In this document: piece after piece, positions 8,582 through 17,067 of the stretch
Position numbering within the stretch: position 1 is the first letter of the stretch
How the letters are laid out: each line of letters opens with the position of its first letter
Source of the DNA: Streptomyces bobili
GTDB taxonomy: Bacteria > Actinomycetota > Actinomycetes > Streptomycetales > Streptomycetaceae
Direction: 5' to 3'
Assembly (NCBI RefSeq): GCF_002154575.1
Contig: NZ_MUBA01000246.1
Coordinates: 1-40,385 of the forward strand
DNA: 40,385 nucleotides
Position numbers and translations under genes: made by a program
The notes under the pieces: generated by a model
Told to the model about the DNA's origin: nothing
Databases searched by the model: none
The model's input: only the letters and a program-made list of their open reading frames with translations

Positions 8582-10234
8582 ATGCAGGCGACACGAGTTC
8601 TCGCGGAACACCGCCGTTTCCTGGACACGTTGGACCACCCCGAAGCGGTGCAGCGCGATCTGCTCACGACCGTCCTGGAGCAGAACGCCGACACCGCCTT
8701 CGGCCGCGAGCACGGGCTCGCCGGGGTCCGGACCGTGGAGGAGCTGCGCAAGGCGGTGCCGATCCGCACCCACGAAGACCTGATGCCGTGGATCGAGCGG
8801 ACGATGAACGGCGAGCGGAACGTGCTGACCGCCGACGACCCGCTGGTCTACTTCTCCTCCAGCGGGAGCACGGGGCGGGAGAAGCACATCCCGGTCACGC
8901 GGACCTACCTGCGGAGCACCTTCCTGCCCTTCTACCACGCCAGTTTCGCCCCCTTGTTGCAGACGCTGCCGGATGCCCTCGCGGCGCCCGAACGGGTGCT
9001 GAACCTCTGGCAGGACCCGACCTCGCCCATCGCCCGGACCAGCACCGGCCAACCGCACATCGGAGCGAGCCAGTTCGACTACCGCAAGATCGGCGAAGAC
9101 TCCGCCTCCGGCCCCGGCATCCACGCCCCCTGGAGCCGCATACCCGAGGAGCTGGCATCGGCCAGTCCCTGGGACCGCAGCTACTACAAGCTGCGGCTCG
9201 CCGCCGAGCAGGACATCCGGCTGCTGATCGGCATCAACCCCGCCATGGTCGCCGCCCTGCCCTACCAGTTGCGCGAACTCTGGCCCCGCCTGGTCGAGGA
9301 CGTGCGGGCCGGCACCCTCGACGGCCGGCCGCACACGCAACCCCGTCCGGAGCGCGCGGACCAGCTCGAGCGGTACGCCGCGGCCTTCGGCACGCTGTAC
9401 CCCTACCACCTCTGGCCGCACCTTTCCGCGATCTTCGTCTGGAACAGTGGGCTCGCCTCCCTCTACCTTCCTCGGGTGCGGGAGATGTACGGGCCTGGCG
9501 TCCAGCTGTTCTCCGCACCGATCGCCTCCTGCGAAGGGCCGGCCGCCGTGCCGGTCGACCGCCACCCCGGCGGCGCCCCGTTGTACCTGCCGGGCTGTGT
9601 GTACGAGTTCGTGCCCGCCGACCAGCCCCTCACGGCCGACAGCCCGACGATGCTCATCCCCGAGCTGGAGGAAGGCCGCGACTACCACCTGGTGTTCAGC
9701 CACGTGGGCGGCATGTACCGCTGTGCGGTGACGGACGTGGTCCGGGTCGTCGGGAAGGTCGGCCGCACCCCGCGAATCGAGTACGCGGGCCGCAACACCA
9801 CCCGGTCCGCCGCGGGCGAGGAGCTGACCGAGGCCGCCGCGCTGCGTGCCCTGGGCGCCGCCTGCCACGACACCGGCGGGGAGATCCGCAACGCGACCTA
9901 CCGCCTCGCCCCCGGAGGAGCGCGCTACCAGCTCGCGGTCGCCTTCGCGGGCCCGCCGGTCGCCGCCCTGGCCGACGCCCTGGACGTGCGCCTGGCCGAG
10001 CAGTGCGACGGCTACCGGGAGGGCCGTGCGGGCGGGCGGATCGGACCGGTGGAGGTGATCGCCGTACCGGAGGACGCCTTCCTGCGGGAGTGGGAGCACG
10101 TCGTACGCGCCGGGCAGCGCCCGCCCCGGGTCAAGGACCGGATCTTCCAGCCCAGTACGCAGGCGTGGGCGCGGATCACCGCGGGTCGCGAGGCGTCCGC
10201 GGGGCAGGCCGTAACGGAGGGCGGCACCGTATGA
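8582..10234 (+). CDS. GH3-family acyl-acid-amido synthetase-like protein
   Basis: 550 residues. Enzymes of the GH3 fold adenylate a carboxylic acid with ATP and transfer the acyl group to an amine, classically an amino acid. The nucleotide-binding loop YFSSSGSTGREKHIPVT sits near residues 97-113, as in GH3 motif I. Later segments SAPIASCEGPA and GMYRCAVTDVVRVVG correspond to the conserved GH3 region around the acyl site and the hinge. Length fits the family. The ATG directly follows the preceding TGA and the stop overlaps the next ATG. Bacterial GH3 proteins are mostly uncharacterised, and the acid and amine used here cannot be read from the sequence. A carboxylate produced by the downstream HMG-CoA-reductase domain, such as mevalonate, is one inferred possibility. 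Confidence 0.82.
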   Translation: MQATRVLAEHRRFLDTLDHPEAVQRDLLTTVLEQNADTAFGREHGLAGVRTVEELRKAVPIRTHEDLMPWIERTMNGERNVLTADDPLVYFSSSGSTGREKHIPVTRTYLRSTFLPFYHASFAPLLQTLPDALAAPERVLNLWQDPTSPIARTSTGQPHIGASQFDYRKIGEDSASGPGIHAPWSRIPEELASASPWDRSYYKLRLAAEQDIRLLIGINPAMVAALPYQLRELWPRLVEDVRAGTLDGRPHTQPRPERADQLERYAAAFGTLYPYHLWPHLSAIFVWNSGLASLYLPRVREMYGPGVQLFSAPIASCEGPAAVPVDRHPGGAPLYLPGCVYEFVPADQPLTADSPTMLIPELEEGRDYHLVFSHVGGMYRCAVTDVVRVVGKVGRTPRIEYAGRNTTRSAAGEELTEAAALRALGAACHDTGGEIRNATYRLAPGGARYQLAVAFAGPPVAALADALDVRLAEQCDGYREGRAGGRIGPVEVIAVPEDAFLREWEHVVRAGQRPPRVKDRIFQPSTQAWARITAGREASAGQAVTEGGTV

Positions 10235-12576
10235 ACGAGTCGATACCCGGCCGGGGGCAGTACTCCGAGGACGCCCGCCGGCAGCGGCTCGGCTGGCTGC
10301 GCGGCCGGAGCGGCAGCGCGCTGGCGTCGCTGGAGACGACCGGCCTGGACGCGCAGAAGCTGGTCGGAAACGTGGAGAATTTCGTCGGCTCCCTCGAGGT
10401 GCCGGTCGGCCTGGCCGGTCCGCTGCGCTTCGCCGGCGACGCCGCGCGCGGGGACATCGTGGCGCCGCTGGCCACCACCGAGGGGGCGCTCGTCGCCTCG
10501 GCGTCGCGGGGCGCCCGCGCCCTCACACGGTCCGGTGGGGTGACGACGGCGGTGCTGTCGCAGCGGATGAACCGGGTACCCGCGTTCGAGTTCGCCGACA
10601 TCGCCACCGCCCGGCGGTTCACCGGCTGGCTGCGGCAGCGGCGTGGCCTGCTGGACGAGCAGGTCCGCCTGGTGTCGCGGCACACCCGTCTGGTGGACGT
10701 CGACCCGTACCAGATAGGCCGCTATCTGCACCTGCGGTTCGTCTTCGAGACGGCCGACGCCGCCGGTCAGAACATGACCACGGCGGCGACCTGGCAGATC
10801 TGCCGCTGGCTGACCGACGCCCTGGCCGAGGACGAGAGCCTGCGGCCCGTCGGCATGTTGCTGGAGGGCAATCTCAGCGGCGACAAGAAGGTGACGGCCG
10901 GCTCCATGCTGTTCGGCCGTGGCAGCCGGGTGACCGCCGAATGCCGACTGAGCCGTGAGGTCATGGCGGCGGTCCTGAAGACCACCCCCGAGGCCATGGT
11001 CAAGGGCTACACCGCGACGGTCATGGGCGCCCAGCACGCCGGCATGACGGGGTACGGCATCAACGCGGCCAACGTGGTGGCGGCGCTCTTCCTGGCGACG
11101 GGGCAGGACGTGGCGTGCGTCCACGAGTCGGGGGTGTCGCTCTTCTCGCTGGAGAGGGACGGCGACGGAGTGATCGTCACTCTTCTGCTGCCCAATCTGG
11201 CCGTCGGCACCGTCGGCGGCGGCACGGCGCTGCCGCACCAGCGCGACCTCCTGGAGATGCTCGGCTGCGCGGGTGCGGGCGGCGTCCGCCGGTTCGCCGA
11301 GATCGTGGCCGGGTTCGCCCTGGCGCTCGACGTCTCCACGCTGGCGGCGGTCGTCAGCGGGCAGTTCGCCGAAGCGCACCAGCGGCTCGGCCGGGCCCGA
11401 CTCGTCAATTGGCTGCAGGCTCCCGACGACCTCAACACGGCGCTGCTGCAGCCGGTGCTCGCGCAGGGACTCGACGACCCCGGGGTCCATGTGACCCGGG
11501 TGGAGCACCTGCCGCAGCTGCACGGCGACGGAATCGCCAGCGAGCTCGGTGCGCTGGGCGAGAACCGCAAGCTCACCGGCATTCATCCGCTGCGGGTGAG
11601 CTGGACCGACGGCGACGGCTGCGCCCATACGGCCGACCTCGTGGCGAAGGTCAAGTCGCGGGGCGAGGAGATCGTCGCCGGCATCGCCCGGCTGGTCTCG
11701 CTGTGCGGTGCGGAGGTGGCCGACGCCTGGCACCGCTGGGGCGGCTACACCGAGTTCACCGACGCCCACCGACGGGAGCTGTCGGTGTACCGCCGTACGG
11801 ACGGCCCGCTGCGGGAGCTGCTGCCCCGGTGTTTCGGTCTCCTGGAGGACGACGAGCGCGAGGCCTATGTCGTCCTCATGGAGCGACTGCGCCACGACGG
11901 GCAGCCGTGGACCCGGGACCGGGTCCGACTGGCCCTGCGCGCGATCGCCTCGGTCCACGGACACTGGCTCGGCCGGGAGGAGGAGTTGCTGGCAGAGGGC
12001 TGGCTGCACCAGGTCCCCGATCCCGCGCTGCTGGCCAAGGCCGGTGAGCTGTGGGCGGCCCTGGTGCGGCACGCGGCGGCGGATCAGCCGGAGTTGCTCG
12101 ACGCCGACGGGCGGGACGCGGTGCTCGGCATCGTCGAGGACGCCGGCAACTGGACGCAGGAGCTGTACGCCCTGCCCCGGACACTGGTCCACAACGACTT
12201 CAACCCGCGCAACCTCGCGGTGCAGGACGGCCGCGTGGTGGCGTACGACTGGGAGCTGGCGGTGGTCGGCCTGCCGCAACGCGACGTCGTGGAACTGCTC
12301 GCGTTCACGCTGGGCGAGGACGCGACGGAGGCCGAGGTGGCGGCGATGCTCCAGCTCCACGCGCAGGCGGTGGCCGCCGTGTCGCCGCGGGCCGCGGAGC
12401 TGGTCGCCGGCTGCGACTGGCGGCGCGGATACCAGCTGGCGCTGCGGGAGTTCCTGATGACGCGGCTGGCACTGTACGCCGCGGGGCACACCCAGCGGCA
12501 GTTCGACTTCCTCCCCGGGGTGGTCCGGACGGCATTGCGCCTCTGGCACCTCGAACAGGCGCAGGGAGGTGTCTGA
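10231..12576 (+). CDS. HMG-CoA reductase fused to APH-type kinase
   Basis: 781 residues in two parts. Residues about 1-450 are an HMG-CoA reductase: ENFVGSLEVPVGLAGPL (50-65), TTEGAL with catalytic Glu84, LSGDKK with Lys219/220, GQDVAC with Asp293 and the C-terminal His383 (AEAHQ). All four catalytic positions known from the family (Glu, Lys, Asp, His) are therefore present. Residues about 455-781 form an aminoglycoside-phosphotransferase-like kinase with the catalytic HNDFNPRN (654-661) and metal-binding DWE (673-675). The expected reactions are NADPH reduction of HMG-CoA or a related acyl-CoA to a hydroxy product, and phosphorylation of an alcohol. The ATG overlaps the GH3 stop by four bases. 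Such a fusion is unusual to my knowledge. It is an unbroken frame, so I regard it as one polypeptide. Confidence 0.9.
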   Translation: MNESIPGRGQYSEDARRQRLGWLRGRSGSALASLETTGLDAQKLVGNVENFVGSLEVPVGLAGPLRFAGDAARGDIVAPLATTEGALVASASRGARALTRSGGVTTAVLSQRMNRVPAFEFADIATARRFTGWLRQRRGLLDEQVRLVSRHTRLVDVDPYQIGRYLHLRFVFETADAAGQNMTTAATWQICRWLTDALAEDESLRPVGMLLEGNLSGDKKVTAGSMLFGRGSRVTAECRLSREVMAAVLKTTPEAMVKGYTATVMGAQHAGMTGYGINAANVVAALFLATGQDVACVHESGVSLFSLERDGDGVIVTLLLPNLAVGTVGGGTALPHQRDLLEMLGCAGAGGVRRFAEIVAGFALALDVSTLAAVVSGQFAEAHQRLGRARLVNWLQAPDDLNTALLQPVLAQGLDDPGVHVTRVEHLPQLHGDGIASELGALGENRKLTGIHPLRVSWTDGDGCAHTADLVAKVKSRGEEIVAGIARLVSLCGAEVADAWHRWGGYTEFTDAHRRELSVYRRTDGPLRELLPRCFGLLEDDEREAYVVLMERLRHDGQPWTRDRVRLALRAIASVHGHWLGREEELLAEGWLHQVPDPALLAKAGELWAALVRHAAADQPELLDADGRDAVLGIVEDAGNWTQELYALPRTLVHNDFNPRNLAVQDGRVVAYDWELAVVGLPQRDVVELLAFTLGEDATEAEVAAMLQLHAQAVAAVSPRAAELVAGCDWRRGYQLALREFLMTRLALYAAGHTQRQFDFLPGVVRTALRLWHLEQAQGGV

Positions 12577-12577
12577 G

Positions 12578-13366
12578 ATGCGGGTGGCCGTGGTCGGCAT
12601 CGACGGCACCGGCAAGACCACGGTGCTGCGCAGCATGCGTGAGACGGACGGCATCACGGCGATCCACGCGATCCGGGCGCACGAAGACCCGGCCAGTCCG
12701 GTCGCCGAGCTGTCCCGGATGCTGGCCGACGCGTCGGCCGCGGCCGACGCCCTGGGCGGGGTGCACCTGAAGCTCGCCGCCCTCGCCCTGCAACTGCACC
12801 TCTACGGCCCGGCGGAGCGCCAGGCGGCCGGACAGGGCCGGACGGTGCTGGCCGACCGGCACCCGCTCATCGACCCCCTGGTCTATCTGCCGCTGTTCGG
12901 GCGCATCGAGACGGACGACGCCGAGCCGGGCGCCGACGTGCCGGCCTGGTGGCAGAAGCAGGACGCGGCCGCCGCTCGGGCGGTACGGACCTGGCTGCGC
13001 GAGTGCACGGGCGGCGAGGACCCGTGGTCGGTGGGCGCGGACCTGCTCCAGCTGGGGACCAGGCCGCCGCAGGAGATGTTCGACGGCCTGGTCCGGCGGT
13101 TCGGTGTCGCGGCACCCGACGCGGTCCTGCACCTCGACCTGCCCGTGGCCGAGGCGGTGTCACGCACCCGGGGCCGGGACCGCTCCCACGAGCTGCACGA
13201 GACCACGGAGTTCCTGACGCGGGCCCGGCAGGGGTACGCGGCGGTGCTGGAGTGGCTGGGCGCCCACCGGCCGGAGATCGCGGTGCGGCGGATCGACTGC
13301 TCCGGCCGGTCCGTTCCGGAGGTCGCCGAGCAGGTCCGGCGGGTCCTCGGCGACCTGGGGCGTTAG
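12578..13366 (+). CDS. P-loop NMP/thymidylate-kinase-like protein
   Basis: 262 residues. Walker A GIDGTGKTT is at 7-15, a DRH motif at 93-95 (LADRHPLIDPL) sits where thymidylate kinases have DR(Y/H), and there is an Arg-rich lid-like segment RTRGRDRSHE near 190-200. I chose ATG 12578 because GGGAGG lies eight bases upstream; a GTG nine bases earlier is also in frame. It is the last gene of the operon. The substrate is not evident. Animal phosphomevalonate kinases belong to the same NMP-kinase fold, which makes a second phosphorylation after the reductase/kinase fusion an attractive but unproven idea. Confidence 0.8.
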   Translation: MRVAVVGIDGTGKTTVLRSMRETDGITAIHAIRAHEDPASPVAELSRMLADASAAADALGGVHLKLAALALQLHLYGPAERQAAGQGRTVLADRHPLIDPLVYLPLFGRIETDDAEPGADVPAWWQKQDAAAARAVRTWLRECTGGEDPWSVGADLLQLGTRPPQEMFDGLVRRFGVAAPDAVLHLDLPVAEAVSRTRGRDRSHELHETTEFLTRARQGYAAVLEWLGAHRPEIAVRRIDCSGRSVPEVAEQVRRVLGDLGR

Positions 13367-13392
13367 GGCCTCTCGTTCGGATCAGGCCGGGC

Positions 13393-16041
13393 TCACCCTT
13401 CGGCCGCCTTGAGCGCCGCCACCACCTGGCGGATTGTGGGGTGGCGGTAGAACTGGCGGAGGCGGAGGGTGGGCATGCCCTCGGCGCGCATCGCGGCGTT
13501 GCTCTTCACCGCCACCGTCGAGTTGCCTCCGGCTTCGAAGAAGTCGTCGTCCAGCCCGATCGGGACACCCAGCAGCTCTTCCCACAGCTTCTGCAGCCAC
13601 GCGGCCAGAGTGTCGTCCGCCGTCGGCGTGTCGTCCTGGCCGGCCCCGGTGGTGACAGCGGGGGCGGGCAGCCGCGCCACGTCGACCTTGCCGCTCGTGG
13701 TCAGCGGAAGGGCGTCCAGCTCCGTCACGGTCGAGGGGACCATGTAATCGGGCAGGACGGCGGCCACGTACCGGCGCACGGCCTTCACGTCGCTGCCGTC
13801 CAGCACCACATAGGCGTCGAGGCGCCCGCCGTGCGCGGGGTCCACGACCACCGCGGCGGCCCGGACGTGTCCGCTCTCCAGCAGCACCGAGCGGATTTCG
13901 TCCAGCTCGATCCGGAAACCCCGGATCTTGACCTGGCTGTCGATGCGCCCCAGATGCTCCAGCGCCCCGTCCGGGCGCAGCCGCCCCAGGTCGCCGCTGC
14001 GGTACATGCGGCCCCCCTGGTACGGGTCGGTCAGGAACCGTTGCGCCGTCAGGTCCGGCCGGCCGACGTACCCCTGCGCGACACCGGCCCCGCCGACATG
14101 GATCTCGCCGGCCGCACCGGGAGGGAGCAGCCGCCCCGCGGAGTCCAGGACGTAGACGTGCCAGCCCGGCAGCGGGGCGCCCACCGAGCGGGTCGCGGAG
14201 AGCGCGAGGTCGCGGGTCACGGTCTGGGCGGTGACGTGCACGGTGGTCTCGGTGATGCCGAACATGTTGACCACCTGGCACCGGTCGCCGGGGTAGGCGT
14301 CGAACCACGGCAGCAGCATCCTGGCGTCGAGCGGCTCACCGCCGAGGATCAGCAGCCGCACCGGAAGGCCGCTGTGGTCGACGGACAGGAGGTTGGCGAG
14401 CGCCGAGGGCGTCTGGCTCAGGACGGTGACCCCGTGCGCCACCAGGAGTTCCCGCAGTTGCTCCGGGTCGCGGGAGGTGTGATGGGGCACGATCACCAGC
14501 CGGCCGCCGGTGAGCAGGCAGCCCCAGATCTCCCACACGGAGAAGTCGAAGGCGCTGGAGTGGAAGAACGTCCACACGTCCGCCGCCCCGAGCCGCATGC
14601 CGGCGCGGGTGGCCTGGACCAGGCTCAGGACGTTGCCATGGGGTACGGCGACGCCCTTGGGCCGCCCGGTGGAACCCGACGTGTAGATCACGTACGCGGT
14701 GTCCTCGGTGCCGCCCTGCTCGCCGGTGCTCTCCGGCACGTCGTCCCCGAGCAGCTGATCGGGCGTCACCGTCCGGTACGCCCGCTGCCGCGGGGACTCG
14801 GCGGACCGGGTCACCAGCAGGCGTGCCTCCACGTCGTCCATGGTGTACGCCACCCGCTCGGCCGGGTACGCGGGGTCGACCGGGACATAGGCCGCGCCGG
14901 TCCTGAGCACACCCAGAAGCACGGCGATCTGCTCGGCGGACCGGTCCAGGCATACGCCGACCCGGTCACCGGCGCGCACCCCGTGCGCCTTCAGGTTGGC
15001 CGCGAACACCCCCGCCAGCCGGTCCAGTTGCTCGTAGGTGAGGTCGACCTCGTCGTCGGACACCGCCAGGGCATCGGGTGCGGAGTCCGCCACCGCGGCG
15101 AAGGCCTCGTGCACGGTGGCCGCCGGGGAGGGCGCCGGGGGCACCGAACTGCCCAGGCGCACGATCCGGTGCCGTTCGGTGTCGTCGAAGAGCTCGATGT
15201 CGGCGGCCGGGGGCCGTCCGGCGCCCGCCGACCCGGCGTACACGTGCGCGACATGCCGTACCAGCTGCTCGCCGATGGCGGGGCAGGCGTGGCTCAGCAG
15301 GTGGTCGCAACGCAGCCAGAGGCGGTGGTCCGCCCGGCGCTCGAGGGAGAAGGTCAGCGGGAAGGCCGGCGCGAGGGAGGGCAGGTATGCCTCGTCCGCA
15401 CGTAGCGGTTCCGCGCCGCTGCCCGGCAGCGTGCCTGCCACCACCGGGGAATCCGCCTGTGCTGTCCCCTCGGGGGTACCGCTCACCCGCACGGCGACGG
15501 CTGGGTCGGAGCCGACCGTGACCTGCTCGGTGTCGTCTGCGTCGTAGCGCTGGAGCGTCACGGCCAGGGCCGTCCGCAGCTGCTGTTCGTCGGCCGGGGC
15601 ATCGGACGGCAAGGCCGCCCAGGCCGTGGCGAACCGGTCGCCGTCGCCCTCCCCCAGCCCCCAGCCGGGTGGCGCGCCGATCGGCACCGCCGGTATGTCA
15701 CAGGCGCTCCGCGCGAGGTGCTCGAACTCGCCGCACACCGCGTTCCAGTCCCCGCCGACCGACCTTGCGGCCAGGCGGCGGAGTCCGGCCGCGTCCAGCA
15801 GTGCCCGCGGGGCGACGGCCACCAGGTCGGCCGGACCGTCCGGGTGGCAGAGCAGCAGCGCGTGCGCCTTCTCCACGACCGCCGCCTCCTCGCGCCACGC
15901 CTCGACGGCGCCGGGCCCGGTCGACGCCTGCGGCACGTCCACCACACGGAAACCGGCGCCGGAGAACCGCCGCCTCACCGATTCCACCTGCGTCGGATCG
16001 CTCAGCCGGAGCCGGACCGCGTGATTGTGTGCCCTCGCCAT
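13393..16041 (-). CDS. Stand-alone A-T didomain, Thr-specific (Ramo17/EndD-like)
   Basis: 882 residues from ATG 16041, preceded by GGAGGAG at seven bases; the frame extends to 16077, but that start lacks such a site. Residues 1-300 look like a decayed condensation-domain C-terminal half (LRCDHLLSHACPAIGEQLV, then the linker before A). The A domain (about 305-790) has [39 protein letters not shown] and TSGKVD intact. The specificity residues read D-F-W-S-I-G-M-V-H-K, nine of ten matching the Thr code DFWNIGMVHK. The carrier domain has GGNS with Ser841. In ramoplanin and enduracidin a similar A-T protein supplies Thr in trans to a module without its own A domain. Here the module with the dead A domain (1-4994) is the obvious client. 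There is no catalytic HHxxxDG and no thioesterase. Confidence 0.9.
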   Translation of the reverse strand: MARAHNHAVRLRLSDPTQVESVRRRFSGAGFRVVDVPQASTGPGAVEAWREEAAVVEKAHALLLCHPDGPADLVAVAPRALLDAAGLRRLAARSVGGDWNAVCGEFEHLARSACDIPAVPIGAPPGWGLGEGDGDRFATAWAALPSDAPADEQQLRTALAVTLQRYDADDTEQVTVGSDPAVAVRVSGTPEGTAQADSPVVAGTLPGSGAEPLRADEAYLPSLAPAFPLTFSLERRADHRLWLRCDHLLSHACPAIGEQLVRHVAHVYAGSAGAGRPPAADIELFDDTERHRIVRLGSSVPPAPSPAATVHEAFAAVADSAPDALAVSDDEVDLTYEQLDRLAGVFAANLKAHGVRAGDRVGVCLDRSAEQIAVLLGVLRTGAAYVPVDPAYPAERVAYTMDDVEARLLVTRSAESPRQRAYRTVTPDQLLGDDVPESTGEQGGTEDTAYVIYTSGSTGRPKGVAVPHGNVLSLVQATRAGMRLGAADVWTFFHSSAFDFSVWEIWGCLLTGGRLVIVPHHTSRDPEQLRELLVAHGVTVLSQTPSALANLLSVDHSGLPVRLLILGGEPLDARMLLPWFDAYPGDRCQVVNMFGITETTVHVTAQTVTRDLALSATRSVGAPLPGWHVYVLDSAGRLLPPGAAGEIHVGGAGVAQGYVGRPDLTAQRFLTDPYQGGRMYRSGDLGRLRPDGALEHLGRIDSQVKIRGFRIELDEIRSVLLESGHVRAAAVVVDPAHGGRLDAYVVLDGSDVKAVRRYVAAVLPDYMVPSTVTELDALPLTTSGKVDVARLPAPAVTTGAGQDDTPTADDTLAAWLQKLWEELLGVPIGLDDDFFEAGGNSTVAVKSNAAMRAEGMPTLRLRQFYRHPTIRQVVAALKAAEG

Positions 16042-16241
16042 ATCTGCGCTCCTCCACATCGCCGAACCATCGAGCATGCTACGAGGCCGTGATCAGCGCG
16101 AAAGGCAGTTTGAGCGGCGACTCGTCGGCAACGCACATAGCGCCCCTCCCCCGACAGGCGCCCCAGGTGTACGCGGAACTGCCGCACAATCACCTCCCGC
16201 ACTGCCGGTGCCGACACCGGGGGCGCCCTAATCTCGGTGCG

Positions 16242-17066
16242 ATGACAGCAGGTGGAGGAGCTCCCACGGCTCCGGTCAGGAGAAAGCTCCCGAATGGGAT
16301 GCACGTCTTCAGCCTCAACGGCAACGAGACGGACTACCTGTACCGCGAGATCTTCAGCGACGAGTCCTATATCCCGCCGCGGGGCTGGGACGTTCCCGCG
16401 AAGCCGGTGATTCTGGACATCGGCGCCAACATAGGGCTGTTCACCCTCTTCGCCATGGAAAGGTGGCCCGACGCGAAGGTCTTCGCCTTCGAGCCGGCGC
16501 CCGATGTCTTCGACGCGCTCCGGCGGAACACCGGGCACCTCCCCCACGCCCACGCCCACAACGTGGCCCTGGGCGACGAGGATCAGACGCGCGAGCTGAC
16601 GTACTACCCGAACTACACCATGATGTCGGGTTTTGACGCCGATCCGGAAGTCGACCGAGGGCTTGCGTCGGCCTTCATCACCAGCGCCGCGGATTCGCTC
16701 GACGGAGAACTCCGGGACGAATTCATCATCGCGGCGGAGGAGCTCGTGGACGACTGCCTCAGCGAGCGGCAGTTGGTGCGCTGCGACGTGCAGCGCGTGG
16801 AGACGTTCGCCGGACGGGCCGGCATCGACCGCATCGACTTCCTCAAGGTGGACGTGGAGGGGTTCGAACTCCGGGTGCTGCAGGGGATCGGCGACGGGCT
16901 GTGGCCGGCGGTCCGGAACGCCGCCATCGAGGTCGCCGATCGCGACGGAGCGCTCCAAGAGGTGCTCTCCCTCCTCGAAGGGCACGGCATGTCCACCTCC
17001 GTCCGGCAGGCCGCCGAGTACCGGACCAGCGATCTCCACACCGTCTTCGCCTGGCGGGTGGGGTGA
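16242..17066 (+). CDS. FkbM-family SAM-dependent methyltransferase
   Basis: 274 residues. The SAM-binding motif I is ILDIGANIGLFTLFA (about 63-77), followed by the acidic end of strand 2 (FAFEPAP). The family hallmark FLKVDVEGFELRVLQG is near 205-220. FkbM proteins O-methylate hydroxyl groups in natural products. The target here is unknown; a peptide phenol, a beta-hydroxyl or a sugar are all possible. The ATG at 16242 has a poor ribosome site. A TAATCT hexamer at 16229-16234 would put transcription close to this ATG, and an in-frame ATG at 16299 is an alternative. The stop is one base before the next ATG, so it is co-transcribed with the thioesterase. Confidence 0.88.
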   Translation: MTAGGGAPTAPVRRKLPNGMHVFSLNGNETDYLYREIFSDESYIPPRGWDVPAKPVILDIGANIGLFTLFAMERWPDAKVFAFEPAPDVFDALRRNTGHLPHAHAHNVALGDEDQTRELTYYPNYTMMSGFDADPEVDRGLASAFITSAADSLDGELRDEFIIAAEELVDDCLSERQLVRCDVQRVETFAGRAGIDRIDFLKVDVEGFELRVLQGIGDGLWPAVRNAAIEVADRDGALQEVLSLLEGHGMSTSVRQAAEYRTSDLHTVFAWRVG

Positions 17067-17067
17067 G

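Noticed and set aside
8167..10230. Extending the HMG-CoA reductase gene to the farthest upstream start at 8167
   Set aside because: That extension lies out of frame over the whole GH3 gene. ATG 10231, overlapping the GH3 stop, gives the normal reductase N-terminus.
7604..12657. Very long minus-strand frames (831 and 881 codons) opposite the GH3 and HMG-CoA reductase genes
   Set aside because: Antisense of high-GC codons. All recognisable motifs are on the plus strand.
12949..15405. 818-codon plus-strand frame across the kinase end and the A-T gene
   Set aside because: It overlaps two genes with intact motifs in other frames and has no recognisable content of its own.
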